Positions 7,982 to 15,137 of a stretch of 36,792 nucleotides of DNA are shown here, piece by piece. Source of the stretch: SBAX01 sp964646605 (GTDB lineage Bacteria; Planctomycetota; Phycisphaerae; UBA1845). Each line of letters begins with the position of its first letter. The first letter of the stretch is position 1. Location of the stretch: assembly GCA_964646605.1 (NCBI GenBank), contig CAZYEX010000042.1, forward strand, positions 1 to 36,792, in the 5' to 3' direction. Position numbers and translations under genes: made by a program. The notes beneath the pieces were generated by a model that was given only the letters and a program-made list of their open reading frames with translations, was not told where the DNA came from and made no database searches.

Positions 7982-9388
7982 ATGCCGTTGAGCACAGAAC
8001 TGCAATTCCACGGAGCAGCACAGCAAGTCACCGGTTCCATGCACTTGCTGCGGGCCGGTGGGAAACTCGTACTGCTGGACTGCGGACTCTTCCAGGGACG
8101 CCGCGCCGAGTCCCGCGAGCTCAACCGCCAGTTCCCCTTCCAACCCCGCGAGGTCCACGCCGTAATCCTCTCCCATGCTCACATCGACCACGCCGGACGA
8201 CTCCCCCTTCTCGTCAAGGGCGGATTCCCGGGTGTGATCCACTGTACCCCCGCGACCCGCGATCTCTGCGCCATCATGCTCGCCGATTCCGCCCATATTC
8301 AGTCGGAAGACGCCCGCTTCCTCAACAAACGCCGCCCACCCGGCGAACCGCCCATCGAACCGCTCTACGAAGCCGCCGACGCCGTGCAGACGATTCGACA
8401 AATGCAAACCTCGCCCTATCAACGATGGTTCAAGGTCGCCTCCGGCATTCACGCCCGTTACTTCGAGGCCGGTCACATGCTCGGCTCCGCCGGCATCGAG
8501 GTCGAAATCACCGCCCCCGACGGCGCCAAGCAAACCCTCGTCTTCTCCGGCGATGTCGGACGATGGAACACGCCCATCCTGCGCGATCCCGCCCCCTTGC
8601 CGCCATGCGACTACCTCATCTGCGAGGCAACGTATGGAGGCCGAAACACCGACCCCGTGGCCGACCTCAAACCCCACTTGGCCGAGGTCGTCCGCAGAAC
8701 CGTCGCCCGCCGCGGGAGAATCATCGTCCCCGCCTTCAGCGTCGGACGAACGCAGACGGTTGTCTACTACCTCCGCCAACTTTTCGAGGAGGGCACCCTG
8801 CCGGCGCTGCCCGTCTACGTCGATAGCCCCCTCGCCGTAAACGCCACCGAAATCTTCCGCCTCCACCCGGAGTGCTACGACGCCGACGCACGAGATTTCA
8901 CCGCCGCACAAGGAAGCCTCTTCAGCGGACCCAACGTCCAATACGTCCAGTCCGTCGAGGAATCCAAGAGCATCACCCGCCGACGTTCGCCTTGCATCAT
9001 CATCTCCGCCAGCGGCATGTGCGAGTCAGGCCGCGTCCTCCACCACCTGCGCCACGCCGTCCAATACCCGCGCAACACCGTCCTGATCGTCGGCTTTCAG
9101 GCCGCCCACACCCTCGGCCGTCGCCTCGTCGAACGCAGCGAGTACGTCAAAATCTTCGGAGAACGCATCAAGCTCAAAGCCGAGGTCGTGGTCATGAACG
9201 GTTTCAGCTCCCACGCCGACGCCCGCGAACTCAAAAGCCACACCGACCCCGTCGCCACGCGCTGCAAGAGAACCTTCCTCGTCCACGCGGAACTCGACCA
9301 ATCCACCGCCTTCGCCCAAACCCTGCGCACCTCCGGCCATCGCGAAGTCCACATACCGGCCATGAGCGAACGATTCACACTGGTGTAG
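7982..9388 (+). CDS. Metallo-beta-lactamase-fold, beta-CASP RNA-processing exonuclease/endonuclease
   Basis: This 468-residue protein has the metal-binding signature 'SHAHIDHAG' (HxHxDH), then 'GHMLGSA' and 'FSGDVGRW', which complete the two-zinc site. The beta-CASP cap motifs follow: 'VYVDSPLAVNAT' (motif A), 'SASGMCESGRV', 'GFQAAHTLGRRL' (motif B) and 'NGFSSHAD'; near the C-terminus 'LVHAELDQSTAF' supplies motif C. These are the CPSF73/YSH1-like bacterial enzymes, cytoplasmic nucleases acting on RNA, often annotated as 'MBL fold RNA metallohydrolase'. No KH domain is present, unlike archaeal homologues. The frame is open upstream to GTG 7886; ATG 7982 is preferred because family homology starts at 'STELQFHGAAQQVTGS', although the nearby AGGAG touches it. 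A perfect GNRA-loop hairpin lies 30 bases after the stop. Confidence 0.92.
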   Translation: MPLSTELQFHGAAQQVTGSMHLLRAGGKLVLLDCGLFQGRRAESRELNRQFPFQPREVHAVILSHAHIDHAGRLPLLVKGGFPGVIHCTPATRDLCAIMLADSAHIQSEDARFLNKRRPPGEPPIEPLYEAADAVQTIRQMQTSPYQRWFKVASGIHARYFEAGHMLGSAGIEVEITAPDGAKQTLVFSGDVGRWNTPILRDPAPLPPCDYLICEATYGGRNTDPVADLKPHLAEVVRRTVARRGRIIVPAFSVGRTQTVVYYLRQLFEEGTLPALPVYVDSPLAVNATEIFRLHPECYDADARDFTAAQGSLFSGPNVQYVQSVEESKSITRRRSPCIIISASGMCESGRVLHHLRHAVQYPRNTVLIVGFQAAHTLGRRLVERSEYVKIFGERIKLKAEVVVMNGFSSHADARELKSHTDPVATRCKRTFLVHAELDQSTAFAQTLRTSGHREVHIPAMSERFTLV

Positions 9389-9417
9389 TGCCCCAGACGT
9401 ACGACAAGTTATCAGAG

Positions 9418-9437
9418 CCGCAGGCGCGAGCCTGCGG
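9418..9437 (+). terminator. Perfect hairpin with GCGA tetraloop after the MBL gene
   Basis: CCGCAGGC-GCGA-GCCTGCGG is a perfect 8-bp stem closed by a GNRA loop, 30 bases past the stop codon. No T-tract follows. It may end the transcript or protect its 3' end; it may also be a dispersed palindrome. Confidence 0.4.
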
Positions 9438-9493
9438 ACAAGCGCTCCTGCGATCCGCCGCGGGCGGACTATCTCGCAACCGCGCGGGTACCT

Positions 9494-9586
9494 GTTTTCA
9501 TTGTAGCGTCACCCCGACGACGCGACTGAACAGGGAGCGCCGTCCCCGAAGCGGCGCCCTCGGCGACGCGCCGGGCCGTGGGTGAC
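9494..9586 (+). repeat. 93-bp structured element, copy 1
   Basis: It begins GTTTTCATTGTAGCGTCACC and ends with GGGTGAC. A 7-bp inverted repeat (GTCACCC at 9508-9514, GGGTGAC at 9580-9586) encloses an inner perfect stem GCGCCG/CGGCGC. Copy 2 at 9893-9985 has the same length and differs at five positions clustered in and around the inner hairpin. Confidence 0.85.
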
Positions 9587-9636
9587 GTGGCCGAGTGTAC
9601 TGCCCTGGGGCGTACGCCATGGCGTCAGGGCCGCGG

Positions 9637-9667
9637 GCGGCTCCCCTTTATGCGAAGCGTCAAGGGC
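9637..9667 (-). repeat. 31-bp dispersed repeat, copy 2 (inverted)
   Basis: The reverse complement equals 5283-5313 except for one base. It lies between the two 93-bp elements. Confidence 0.8.
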
Positions 9668-9750
9668 AAGCCTGCGGACAACCGCTCGTGCGAGATTCCA
9701 ATCTCGTATGTGTGTAGAGGTTTTCGCCCCAACGGGGCGACGGAATGTAG

Positions 9751-9790
9751 CCAGGGGTGGAGTCCCGGCGCGCCGGGACGGAACCCCTGG
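9751..9790. repeat. 40-bp nested palindrome
   Basis: Outer arms CCAGGGGT/ACCCCTGG enclose the perfect 18-bp palindrome GTCCCGGCGCGCCGGGAC, with a GGA on each side forming a symmetric internal loop. It is a REP-like element rather than a terminator, as it is far from any gene end. Confidence 0.75.
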
Positions 9791-9892
9791 TCGCGTCGTC
9801 CCTCCAACCCCGCCCCGGAGGGGCGGCGGAACCATGGAAAGCAAGAACCTCGCGCCAAACACGTACCCAATCTCGCACCAGCAAGGGTGACC

Positions 9893-9985
9893 GTTTTCAT
9901 TGTAGCGTCACCCCGACGACGCGACTGAACAGGGAGCGTCGTTCCCAGAGCGACGCCCTCGGCGACGCGCCGGGCCGTGGGTGAC
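9893..9985 (+). repeat. 93-bp structured element, copy 2
   Basis: Same 93-base length and orientation as copy 1. The inner stem is GCGTCG/CGACGC here against GCGCCG/CGGCGC in copy 1, so one C-G pair has become T-A with both sides changed. This supports conservation of the fold. Confidence 0.85.
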
Positions 9986-10215
9986 CTTTGCCTTGATCCG
10001 GAACAGCATCCCGCCCCGACCTCGTGGAACGTCCCTCCCCGCCCGTCGCTCCGTGGCTTCAAACACCCGACCCGCCAACCAGCGGGAATAGTAGAATATC
10101 CCCATCGTCTCTCGTTCATAGCCTTGACGCGCTCAGCGAGCGGGAACAAAATGGACGCGATTGGGGGGTTTGATCGAAGAGATTGCGGGACCAACACGGC
10201 TACGGAGTAACCCTG

Positions 10216-10431
10216 ATGAAAAAGAGCCACGTAGGGCGCGGCGCGATTTTGCTTTGCGCCGGTACGACCGTGATCCAAGGCTGCCCGGTGAGCAATTTGC
10301 TTGGCGGCGCGTTTTCCAACTGCTTCGGAGAGGCCACCATCTCGGCCGCGGAATTCGACGACCTCAACGTGATCGAGCAGTTGCTATACGAAGAAAACGA
10401 CTGCGGGCGATTCGAAGAAAGGTCGCTTTAG
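10216..10431 (+). CDS. Small hypothetical exported protein
   Basis: A 71-residue frame begins MKKSHVGRGAILLCAG with a basic N-terminus, a hydrophobic stretch, and 'TVIQGC', which could be a lipobox cysteine (Cys23). The remainder is acidic ('EFDDLNVIEQLLYEENDCG'). Very short lipoprotein-like products with a hydrophobic start and a cysteine are frequent in planctomycetes. No strong ribosome site precedes the ATG, and the frame extends upstream to 10183. No domain is recognised. The distinct signal-like N-terminus is the only evidence that it is a gene. Confidence 0.45.
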   Translation: MKKSHVGRGAILLCAGTTVIQGCPVSNLLGGAFSNCFGEATISAAEFDDLNVIEQLLYEENDCGRFEERSL

Positions 10432-10562
10432 CACGAAGGGGCTGACGGCACTGGCAGCTTGCCGCCAGTGCGGTTGGGTTCCCACGCCCCAAACCCGTCG
10501 AGCGTAACTCCGTGCCCCACACGTCGCAATCGGCAGTTGACCGCGAGTGCGGTCTCGGTCTG

Positions 10563-10832
10563 TTACGCGGCTCGAAGCGGAGCGAGATCGGCCTGATTGA
10601 TGAGCAGGAAACCGAGTTCCTTGAGCACGCGATCGACGGCCGCGACGGTGACCTTGCTCGGCGCGGTGATCTCTATGCCGATCGGCTTCCCGCGTTGGGT
10701 GAAGTCGACGACCAGTCCTCGTGCGGCCTTGGCTGATCGGCGGCTCCGGTCTCGCGATGCGCGCGGCAGGTAAAGATATGCCGCGATCTGACGCCCGTGT
10801 CGGTAAGTGACTTCCAGATACCTATCCTTCAT
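10563..10832 (-). CDS. DUF2283-like small protein
   Basis: An 89-residue protein starting at ATG 10832, with AAGGTGAG just upstream (GTG 10841 is the longer alternative). The core 'YLEVTYRHGRQIAAYLYLP' followed by 'ARGLVVDFTQRGKPIGIEI' is the beta-sheet pattern of DUF2283 ('Y..ADALYI' then 'GVVVDYD..G..VGIEI'). Members are small cytoplasmic proteins often found beside toxin-like partners such as DUF4258, and have been suspected to be antitoxins; that role is not shown for this one. It lies 60 bases downstream of the next minus-strand gene and is probably co-transcribed with it. Confidence 0.65.
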   Translation of the reverse strand: MKDRYLEVTYRHGRQIAAYLYLPRASRDRSRRSAKAARGLVVDFTQRGKPIGIEITAPSKVTVAAVDRVLKELGFLLINQADLAPLRAA

Positions 10833-10892
10833 CCCACTCACCTTGCAATTGTCAGCCCCGTGGCATGCCGCGTCAAACGGTCGGCGGTGCCT

Positions 10893-11348
10893 TCACCCTC
10901 TCCCGCCCTGCTTCGCAAAAGATGCGACCTTCAGCAGCCGAGCCGCCCCCTCGCGAGTGAGTTGCTTGGCGGCGCGCAGAACCTCCTTAGGAACCCACTC
11001 CGGAAACGGTGTGGTCTCGACCTTGTGCTTCCCGGAAGCAGTATGAACCTCCCGGATAGCCGCAAGGCGAGCGGCATCGAACTCCTCCGCCAGCCGTAGC
11101 AGCGCCGGCCACAACCGCCGATGAACGTACGTTACTTTCCCGCCGACCAAGCGACACACCAGGACATCGGGCGATTGACGCACAGCGCGGGTGCATAGAA
11201 AGATCTCGTTCCCCTTGGCATGCCCCCACCAGCTTCCGCGAATCGGCCCCCCGGCGACAGCCTCCGCCAGACTCGCCGCCGACCCCCGCCCCGATTCCAG
11301 AACCACCCCGTGGGTCTTCACAAATCTAAGAGCCTGCTTCGGCGTCAT
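10893..11348 (-). CDS. Conserved hypothetical protein
   Basis: ATG 11348 gives a 151-residue protein with a CGGAG ribosome site nine bases upstream. The frame is open further upstream, but that part is low-complexity and arginine-rich, so I trim it. The sequence 'MTPKQALRFVKTHGVVLE', 'PIRGSWWGHAKGNEIF', 'SPDVLVCRLVGGKVTYVHRR' and 'LWPALLRLAE' looks like a compact, well-conserved cytoplasmic family that I have a sense of seeing in many bacteria, but I cannot name it. A tryptophan-tryptophan-glycine-histidine core ('SWWGH') is its most striking feature. It precedes the DUF2283-like gene on the same strand, so the two may act together. No catalytic function is assigned. Confidence 0.6.
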   Translation of the reverse strand: MTPKQALRFVKTHGVVLESGRGSAASLAEAVAGGPIRGSWWGHAKGNEIFLCTRAVRQSPDVLVCRLVGGKVTYVHRRLWPALLRLAEEFDAARLAAIREVHTASGKHKVETTPFPEWVPKEVLRAAKQLTREGAARLLKVASFAKQGGRG

Positions 11349-12231
11349 TCCTGAATCTCCGCTCCTCACTGCGACGCACAAAGCGTCCTCAACCCACGCG
11401 ACGCAGCCAACGGATCGGCCGTCCGCACCGAGGATGCACCAAGGGAAACATTCTACTCGGCGGGAACGAACTCGGCATTCCCCGCTCGGCGCGTATGGCC
11501 GCTTCGACGCCCCGGCCTTTCCCCATCGACAACCCCCGCCGCTCCTCATTCCGCCTGATCGCTCGCCGGTGCGGTCTCCACCGATCACCCTCCAAGTTAT
11601 CTGGGTAGATGACTCGACGCCGCCATCCTGGCTCGGATAGCCGTGCCGCCGCCGCTTTACCCTTCCCCCGTTTCAGTCTTCACTCTTCCGTCTTCAGTCT
11701 TCATCACCATTCGGCAATCCCCGCCGTCCCTCCGCCAATCGGCAATTTGCAGCCCGTTTCGACGTTTCTGCTTTCTGCGTTTCTACGTTTTCCATCCGTG
11801 CCTCGAAATCAGAAAATGATTTCACCGAATCAAACCCATTTCCCCCCCCTGGCAGCCTCCAAACGCGGTTTTTCTCGCCGAAAATGGCTTCGTTTACCTC
11901 CGTTTTCGCCGTTTTCGCAGGAATCGAACCCATTCTGCGCCAGGCTCGCTCGACCCCACGCACCGCACCGGACGCATCGCGCCGTGGCCGTCAGGCGCAT
12001 CTTTTGCGCTCGCGGAGATCGCTGCGTCAACGTATTCGCACTTTGTCGCGCCCCAACGCGACCCGTCCCATAAGGGCGGATACAATGCAATAGGTCAGCG
12101 TCGCCGTGTGGCACGCCGACGGCGAGGCCGTATCGTACCTTGGAAGCAACTCCGATCTTAGACGCGGCCCAAGGCCGACCGATAAGCGGAGGATGAGGGC
12201 ACGGGAGCTTGACCGATAGGAGTCGCTTTCC
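11349..12231. other. Gene-free region with a pyrimidine-rich segment
   Basis: No gene is supported in these 880 bases. From about 11650 to 11930 the plus strand is strongly pyrimidine-rich and less GC-rich than its surroundings. It contains the direct repeat TCAGTCTTCA at 11673 and 11695, and the pair GAATCAAACCCATT (11826) and GAATCGAACCCATT (11921). The minus strand carries a weak open frame (11694-11963) without a domain. The last 100 bases must hold the promoter of the PEP-CTERM gene. Confidence 0.55.
11673..11707. repeat. Short polypyrimidine direct repeats
   Basis: TCAGTCTTCA occurs twice within 32 bases, separated by CTCTTCCGTCT-type sequence. The whole stretch is almost purely C and T on the plus strand. 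Confidence 0.55.
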
Positions 12232-13137
12232 ATGTTGAGGGAATGTAAGCACGTCACGACGTTCGTTTTCTTCGGGTTGATGCTCGACGGGACGGCCGCG
12301 CTTCGCGCCGACGACGCCCGCGCCTTGGGCACGGCCCTGGACTACACCGGGTTCGACCTTCGCGGGCAGCGAAATCCGCTCAGCGGCGGAATCGACTTTC
12401 TGGCGACCAACGACTTCGACGCAGCATCGTTCGATTTCGGCGCCTGGGACCTTTCCTTGCAAGGTCCGCTGTCGCTGCAAGTGTCAACCGGTGGCAGGTT
12501 GCTTTCCCAGTTCGACGTTTCGTTCAGCACGGCCGTCAACGGGGCGACCGACCCCTCGCCGCTCAGCTACGTGCTCAACTCCGACTCCGGCGGCCAATCC
12601 ACGCAGATCGCGGGCAACCTCTTCCTCGACGCCGACTTCTCCATCAACCAATTCGGCTTCTATGACTTGAACCTGGCCTACTCCTCGCGGCAAAGCGTCG
12701 CCGCCGACGGCCGATTCTCCAACGAGACGACCACGCACGATTCGGACCTAGGGCCCATCCGCGTGTCCGGGAACATCTATGCCGACACCTTGGCACTGCT
12801 CACCGACCCGCTCTTCGACCGCGCCGGGCAACCCAATCTTTTCGCGAGTTTCAGCGGCAACGAACTGCTCACTGAGTACCTCACGGGTGCCCCGAGCGAA
12901 TCGCTGGCCTCCCTCGCTTCCAGCGTCGAACCCGCCGCGGCCCAGCGCTACCCCGTCATGCTCCACGGCCTGGGAAACGGGCGTCCGACCGGCCCGCCCG
13001 GAGGCGTCCCGCCCGGTCAAGCCAACGGGAATGGAAACGGTAACGGAAACGGAAACGCGGTCCCCGAACCGCCCGTCCTCCTCTTGATGCTCATGGGCCT
13101 GCCCGCCCTTCTGAGCCGCACCCGCCGAGCCAGGTGA
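12232..13137 (+). CDS. Secreted protein with PEP-CTERM sorting signal
   Basis: The 301-residue product starts at ATG 12232 with GGAG (12219-12222) upstream. Residues 1-26 are a signal peptide ('TTFVFFGLMLDGTAALRA'). The body (about 30-255) is rich in Ser, Asn, Asp and aromatic residues typical of secreted beta structures, without a recognised domain. Residues 258-277 are a flexible Gly-Asn-Pro linker ending in an (NG)n run. The C-terminus 'AVPEPPVLLLMLMGLPALL' plus 'SRTRRAR' is a PEP-CTERM tripartite signal: VPEP motif, membrane helix, basic tail. Such proteins are cut and sorted by exosortase to the cell surface or extracellular matrix; no exosortase gene is in the window. The convergent mlaD gene ends 73 bases downstream. 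Confidence 0.82.
   Translation: MLRECKHVTTFVFFGLMLDGTAALRADDARALGTALDYTGFDLRGQRNPLSGGIDFLATNDFDAASFDFGAWDLSLQGPLSLQVSTGGRLLSQFDVSFSTAVNGATDPSPLSYVLNSDSGGQSTQIAGNLFLDADFSINQFGFYDLNLAYSSRQSVAADGRFSNETTTHDSDLGPIRVSGNIYADTLALLTDPLFDRAGQPNLFASFSGNELLTEYLTGAPSESLASLASSVEPAAAQRYPVMLHGLGNGRPTGPPGGVPPGQANGNGNGNGNGNAVPEPPVLLLMLMGLPALLSRTRRAR
13024..13057 (+). repeat. GGAAAC-type hexanucleotide repeat coding (Gly-Asn)n
   Basis: Imperfect tandem GGAAAC/GGTAAC units inside the PEP-CTERM gene encode an alternating Gly-Asn linker. The unit is two codons, so slippage would change linker length without breaking the frame. Confidence 0.6.
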
Positions 13138-13180
13138 CCAGCGGGTCGCGGCGCGACGCTCGCCCCATGAACCGCGGACA

Positions 13181-13201
13181 CCATTGAGTGCCTGTCAATG
13201 G
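13181..13201 (-). terminator. Hairpin between convergent genes
   Basis: CCATTGA-gtgcctg-TCAATGG is a perfect 7-bp stem between the PEP-CTERM gene and mlaD. On the plus strand TTTTT follows 12 bases later (13214-13218), too far for a standard terminator. It may serve either strand. Confidence 0.3.
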
Positions 13202-13209
13202 CACCTCGG

Positions 13210-14319
13210 TCAGTTTTTCTCCCGCGTTTCCGCCGGAATCGGGTAGTCCTTTCGAGGCCAACCCAGAGGCGCGGCGCCGACCGTGAAATACCCGTCGCTC
13301 TCCACCTTTCCGATGACGCGATTGAAGGTGGCCATGGCTTCGGCGACGCGTTCCAGGGAAAGCACCGCAGCCTCGTAGAGCCGTTCGTCGCGGACCAACA
13401 GACCCGCCGTTCCCCGCCCCTCGGCCACCTCCCGCAACGCGAGCGCCAAACTCTTGGCCCCCTCGTCCAGATGGTCGAGAACCTCGTTCAGGTTCACAAA
13501 GGTGCGCTCCAGGTTTTCCTCCGTACGGTCGATGCCCGCGTTGAGATTCGTGGTCAGCCTGCCGGTTTCGCTCTTCCAAAGCTCGACCGTTTCACGGAGG
13601 TTGTCGGCGACGCCCTTCAAGTCGCGGACCACACCCTTCACGTCCTCCTGCACATTGACGTCGCCCAGCACGGTGTTGAGGTTGGCGACGAAGGCGTCCA
13701 GACGCTCGACGACCGTGGCCACGTTGGCGGTGAGCTTGGAATCCGTCGCCGAGACGTCCGCGACCGTCCGCTTTTCCAGAAGCAGGGCGAGATTGCCGGC
13801 CACCGGCGTCACCGCGCCGGCGAAGGTTCCGATGTTGTCGATGGTGCGTTTGACCGAATCCACCATGTCTTTGGTGATCAGCTCCCCGATCATGCTCCGC
13901 ATCTCGCCGTGGATTTGGGCGTTTTTCTTCTCCAAGGCGCGAAGCGTCTGATCGAGCTTGACCATGATGTCCACGTGCCCGGTTCCGAACCCCAGCGTCG
14001 CCCCGAAGACCAGAGCCTTGGCCTCGTCCGGAATCGAGTATCGATCCTGAATACGTGCCAGTATCACGACACCCAGCTCCGGTCGGCCCGCATCGACAAA
14101 GTCCACGGAGCGGACCCGTCCGATCTCCACGCCGTTCAAACGTACCGGGCTGCCTGCCTCGATGCCGCTGAGACCTTGCACGTCGGTGATGCGCAGGTTC
14201 CACTCGTTGCCCCCCAGCCAATCCGGCGTTTCGCCGAACCAGGACATGAGCGTCGCCAGGACGACCACGGAGACGACGACGAAGGCCCCGACCCAGAAAT
14301 TCCGCGTGGTTTCGGTCAT
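13210..14319 (-). CDS. mlaD: MlaD family substrate-binding protein (MCE domain)
   Basis: MCE proteins bind phospholipids in the periplasm and pass them to or from an inner-membrane ABC transporter. This 369-residue protein has one N-terminal membrane helix ('FWVGAFVVVSVVVLATLMSWF', residues 7-27). It is followed by the MCE domain (about 38-120), with 'VQGLSGIEAGSPVRLNGVEIG' and 'GATLGFGTGHVDI'. The C-terminal 240 residues are long helices with heptad character ('VVERLDAFVANLNTVLG', 'NLNEVLDHLDEGAKSLAL'), longer than in E. coli MlaD (183 residues) and more like the needle-forming or YrbD-like long forms. The start overlaps the mlaF stop by four bases (ATGA), and it is last in mlaE-mlaF-mlaD. 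The homologues of MlaB and MlaC are not next to it. Confidence 0.9.
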   Translation of the reverse strand: MTETTRNFWVGAFVVVSVVVLATLMSWFGETPDWLGGNEWNLRITDVQGLSGIEAGSPVRLNGVEIGRVRSVDFVDAGRPELGVVILARIQDRYSIPDEAKALVFGATLGFGTGHVDIMVKLDQTLRALEKKNAQIHGEMRSMIGELITKDMVDSVKRTIDNIGTFAGAVTPVAGNLALLLEKRTVADVSATDSKLTANVATVVERLDAFVANLNTVLGDVNVQEDVKGVVRDLKGVADNLRETVELWKSETGRLTTNLNAGIDRTEENLERTFVNLNEVLDHLDEGAKSLALALREVAEGRGTAGLLVRDERLYEAAVLSLERVAEAMATFNRVIGKVESDGYFTVGAAPLGWPRKDYPIPAETREKN

Positions 14320-15137
14320 TTCGCACCCTTTTCGCGCAACGTTTGCAGCACCTCGGCCTCGCAACGACCCTCGACGAAGCGGCTCACCCGCGGGTCACTG
14401 CACGCCCGAACGGAGTCCGGAGTGCCGTCGAAGATGAAGTCCCCGCGGTGCAGCATGACGATTCGATCGGCCACTTTGAAAGCACTGGCCATGTCGTGCG
14501 TCACCACGACCCCCGTCACGCCCAGCTCGCTTTTCAGTTTCAGAATCAGCTCGTTGATTTCGTCGGCGCGCGGCGGATCCAGCCCCGTCGTCGGTTCGTC
14601 ATACAGCACGACCTCGGGATCCAGGGCGATGGCCCGCGCCAATGCAACGCGTTTCTTTTGTCCCCCCGAGAGCTGCGCCGGATACTTGCTCTGGATACCG
14701 TCGAGCCCCACCATGGCCAGTTTTCGGCGGACGATCTCGGCGATCTCAGTGCGTCCCTTTCGCGTGTGTTCGCTGATCGGAAAAGCCACGTTCTGCCCCA
14801 CGGTCAAGGAGTCGAACAGGGCGCTAAGCTGAAAGAGAACCCCGAAGCGCGGGCGGATTCCAGCGAGTTCACGCTCCGCAAGGTCGTCGATGCGGCGGTT
14901 ATGAAAATAGACTTTGCCGGCATCGGGTTTCAGCAAGAGCACGATATGATTGAGCAGCACGCTTTTGCCCGCCCCGGACTCGCCGATGACCACCGTGGTC
15001 TCGCCCTTGCGCAATCCCAGGTCGACGCCGTTGAGCACGACCAAATCGCCGAAGCGTTTATGCACTCCTGCAAGGCGCACGATGATCTCGACGCTCGGCC
15101 GGCCTGCTTCGAGTTTTTTTTCCGCTGCCGCGATCAT
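14316..15137 (-). CDS. mlaF: ABC transporter ATP-binding protein, MlaF family
   Basis: A 273-residue ATPase that powers lipid transport with the MlaE permease. Visible motifs are Walker A 'GESGAGKS', Q-loop 'LFQLSALFDSLTV', ABC signature 'LSGGQKKRVALARA', Walker B 'VVLYDEPTTGLDP' and H-loop 'VVVTHDM'. The 'FQxxALFDSLTV' and 'NVAFPxxEHT' segments are typical of the MlaF/Ttg2A branch rather than of general importers. The start codon shares one base with the mlaE stop (TGATG) and the stop overlaps the mlaD start, so translation is coupled across the three genes. Confidence 0.93.
   Translation of the reverse strand: MIAAAEKKLEAGRPSVEIIVRLAGVHKRFGDLVVLNGVDLGLRKGETTVVIGESGAGKSVLLNHIVLLLKPDAGKVYFHNRRIDDLAERELAGIRPRFGVLFQLSALFDSLTVGQNVAFPISEHTRKGRTEIAEIVRRKLAMVGLDGIQSKYPAQLSGGQKKRVALARAIALDPEVVLYDEPTTGLDPPRADEINELILKLKSELGVTGVVVTHDMASAFKVADRIVMLHRGDFIFDGTPDSVRACSDPRVSRFVEGRCEAEVLQTLREKGAK

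Larger units (their letters stand above)
9389..10215. other. Repeat-dense intergenic region
   Basis: More than 800 bases without a supported gene. It contains several perfect hairpins (9418-9437, 9724-9740, 9751-9790, 9811-9825), two copies of a 93-bp element (9494-9586 and 9893-9985), the reverse copy of the 31-bp repeat (9637-9667), and a short repeat starting GCCTGCGGACAA at 9430 and 9670. Short open frames here simply run across these repeats and show no domain. Confidence 0.75.

Noticed and set aside
9578..9928. 116-codon open frame in the repeat region
   Set aside because: It runs across several palindromes and repeats, with no ribosome site or recognisable domain.
11905..11960. tRNA-like T-arm on the minus strand (GGGTTCGATTCC)
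   Set aside because: The T-stem does not pair fully, and no acceptor stem, D-arm or anticodon arm can be placed at the proper distances.
11694..11963. Minus-strand 89-codon frame in the pyrimidine-rich stretch
   Set aside because: No domain, signal peptide or ribosome site; its composition follows from the purine-rich strand. It is kept only as part of a finding.
13198..14832. 544-codon plus-strand open frame across mlaD and mlaF
   Set aside because: It is antisense to two well-conserved overlapping genes and shows no domain.
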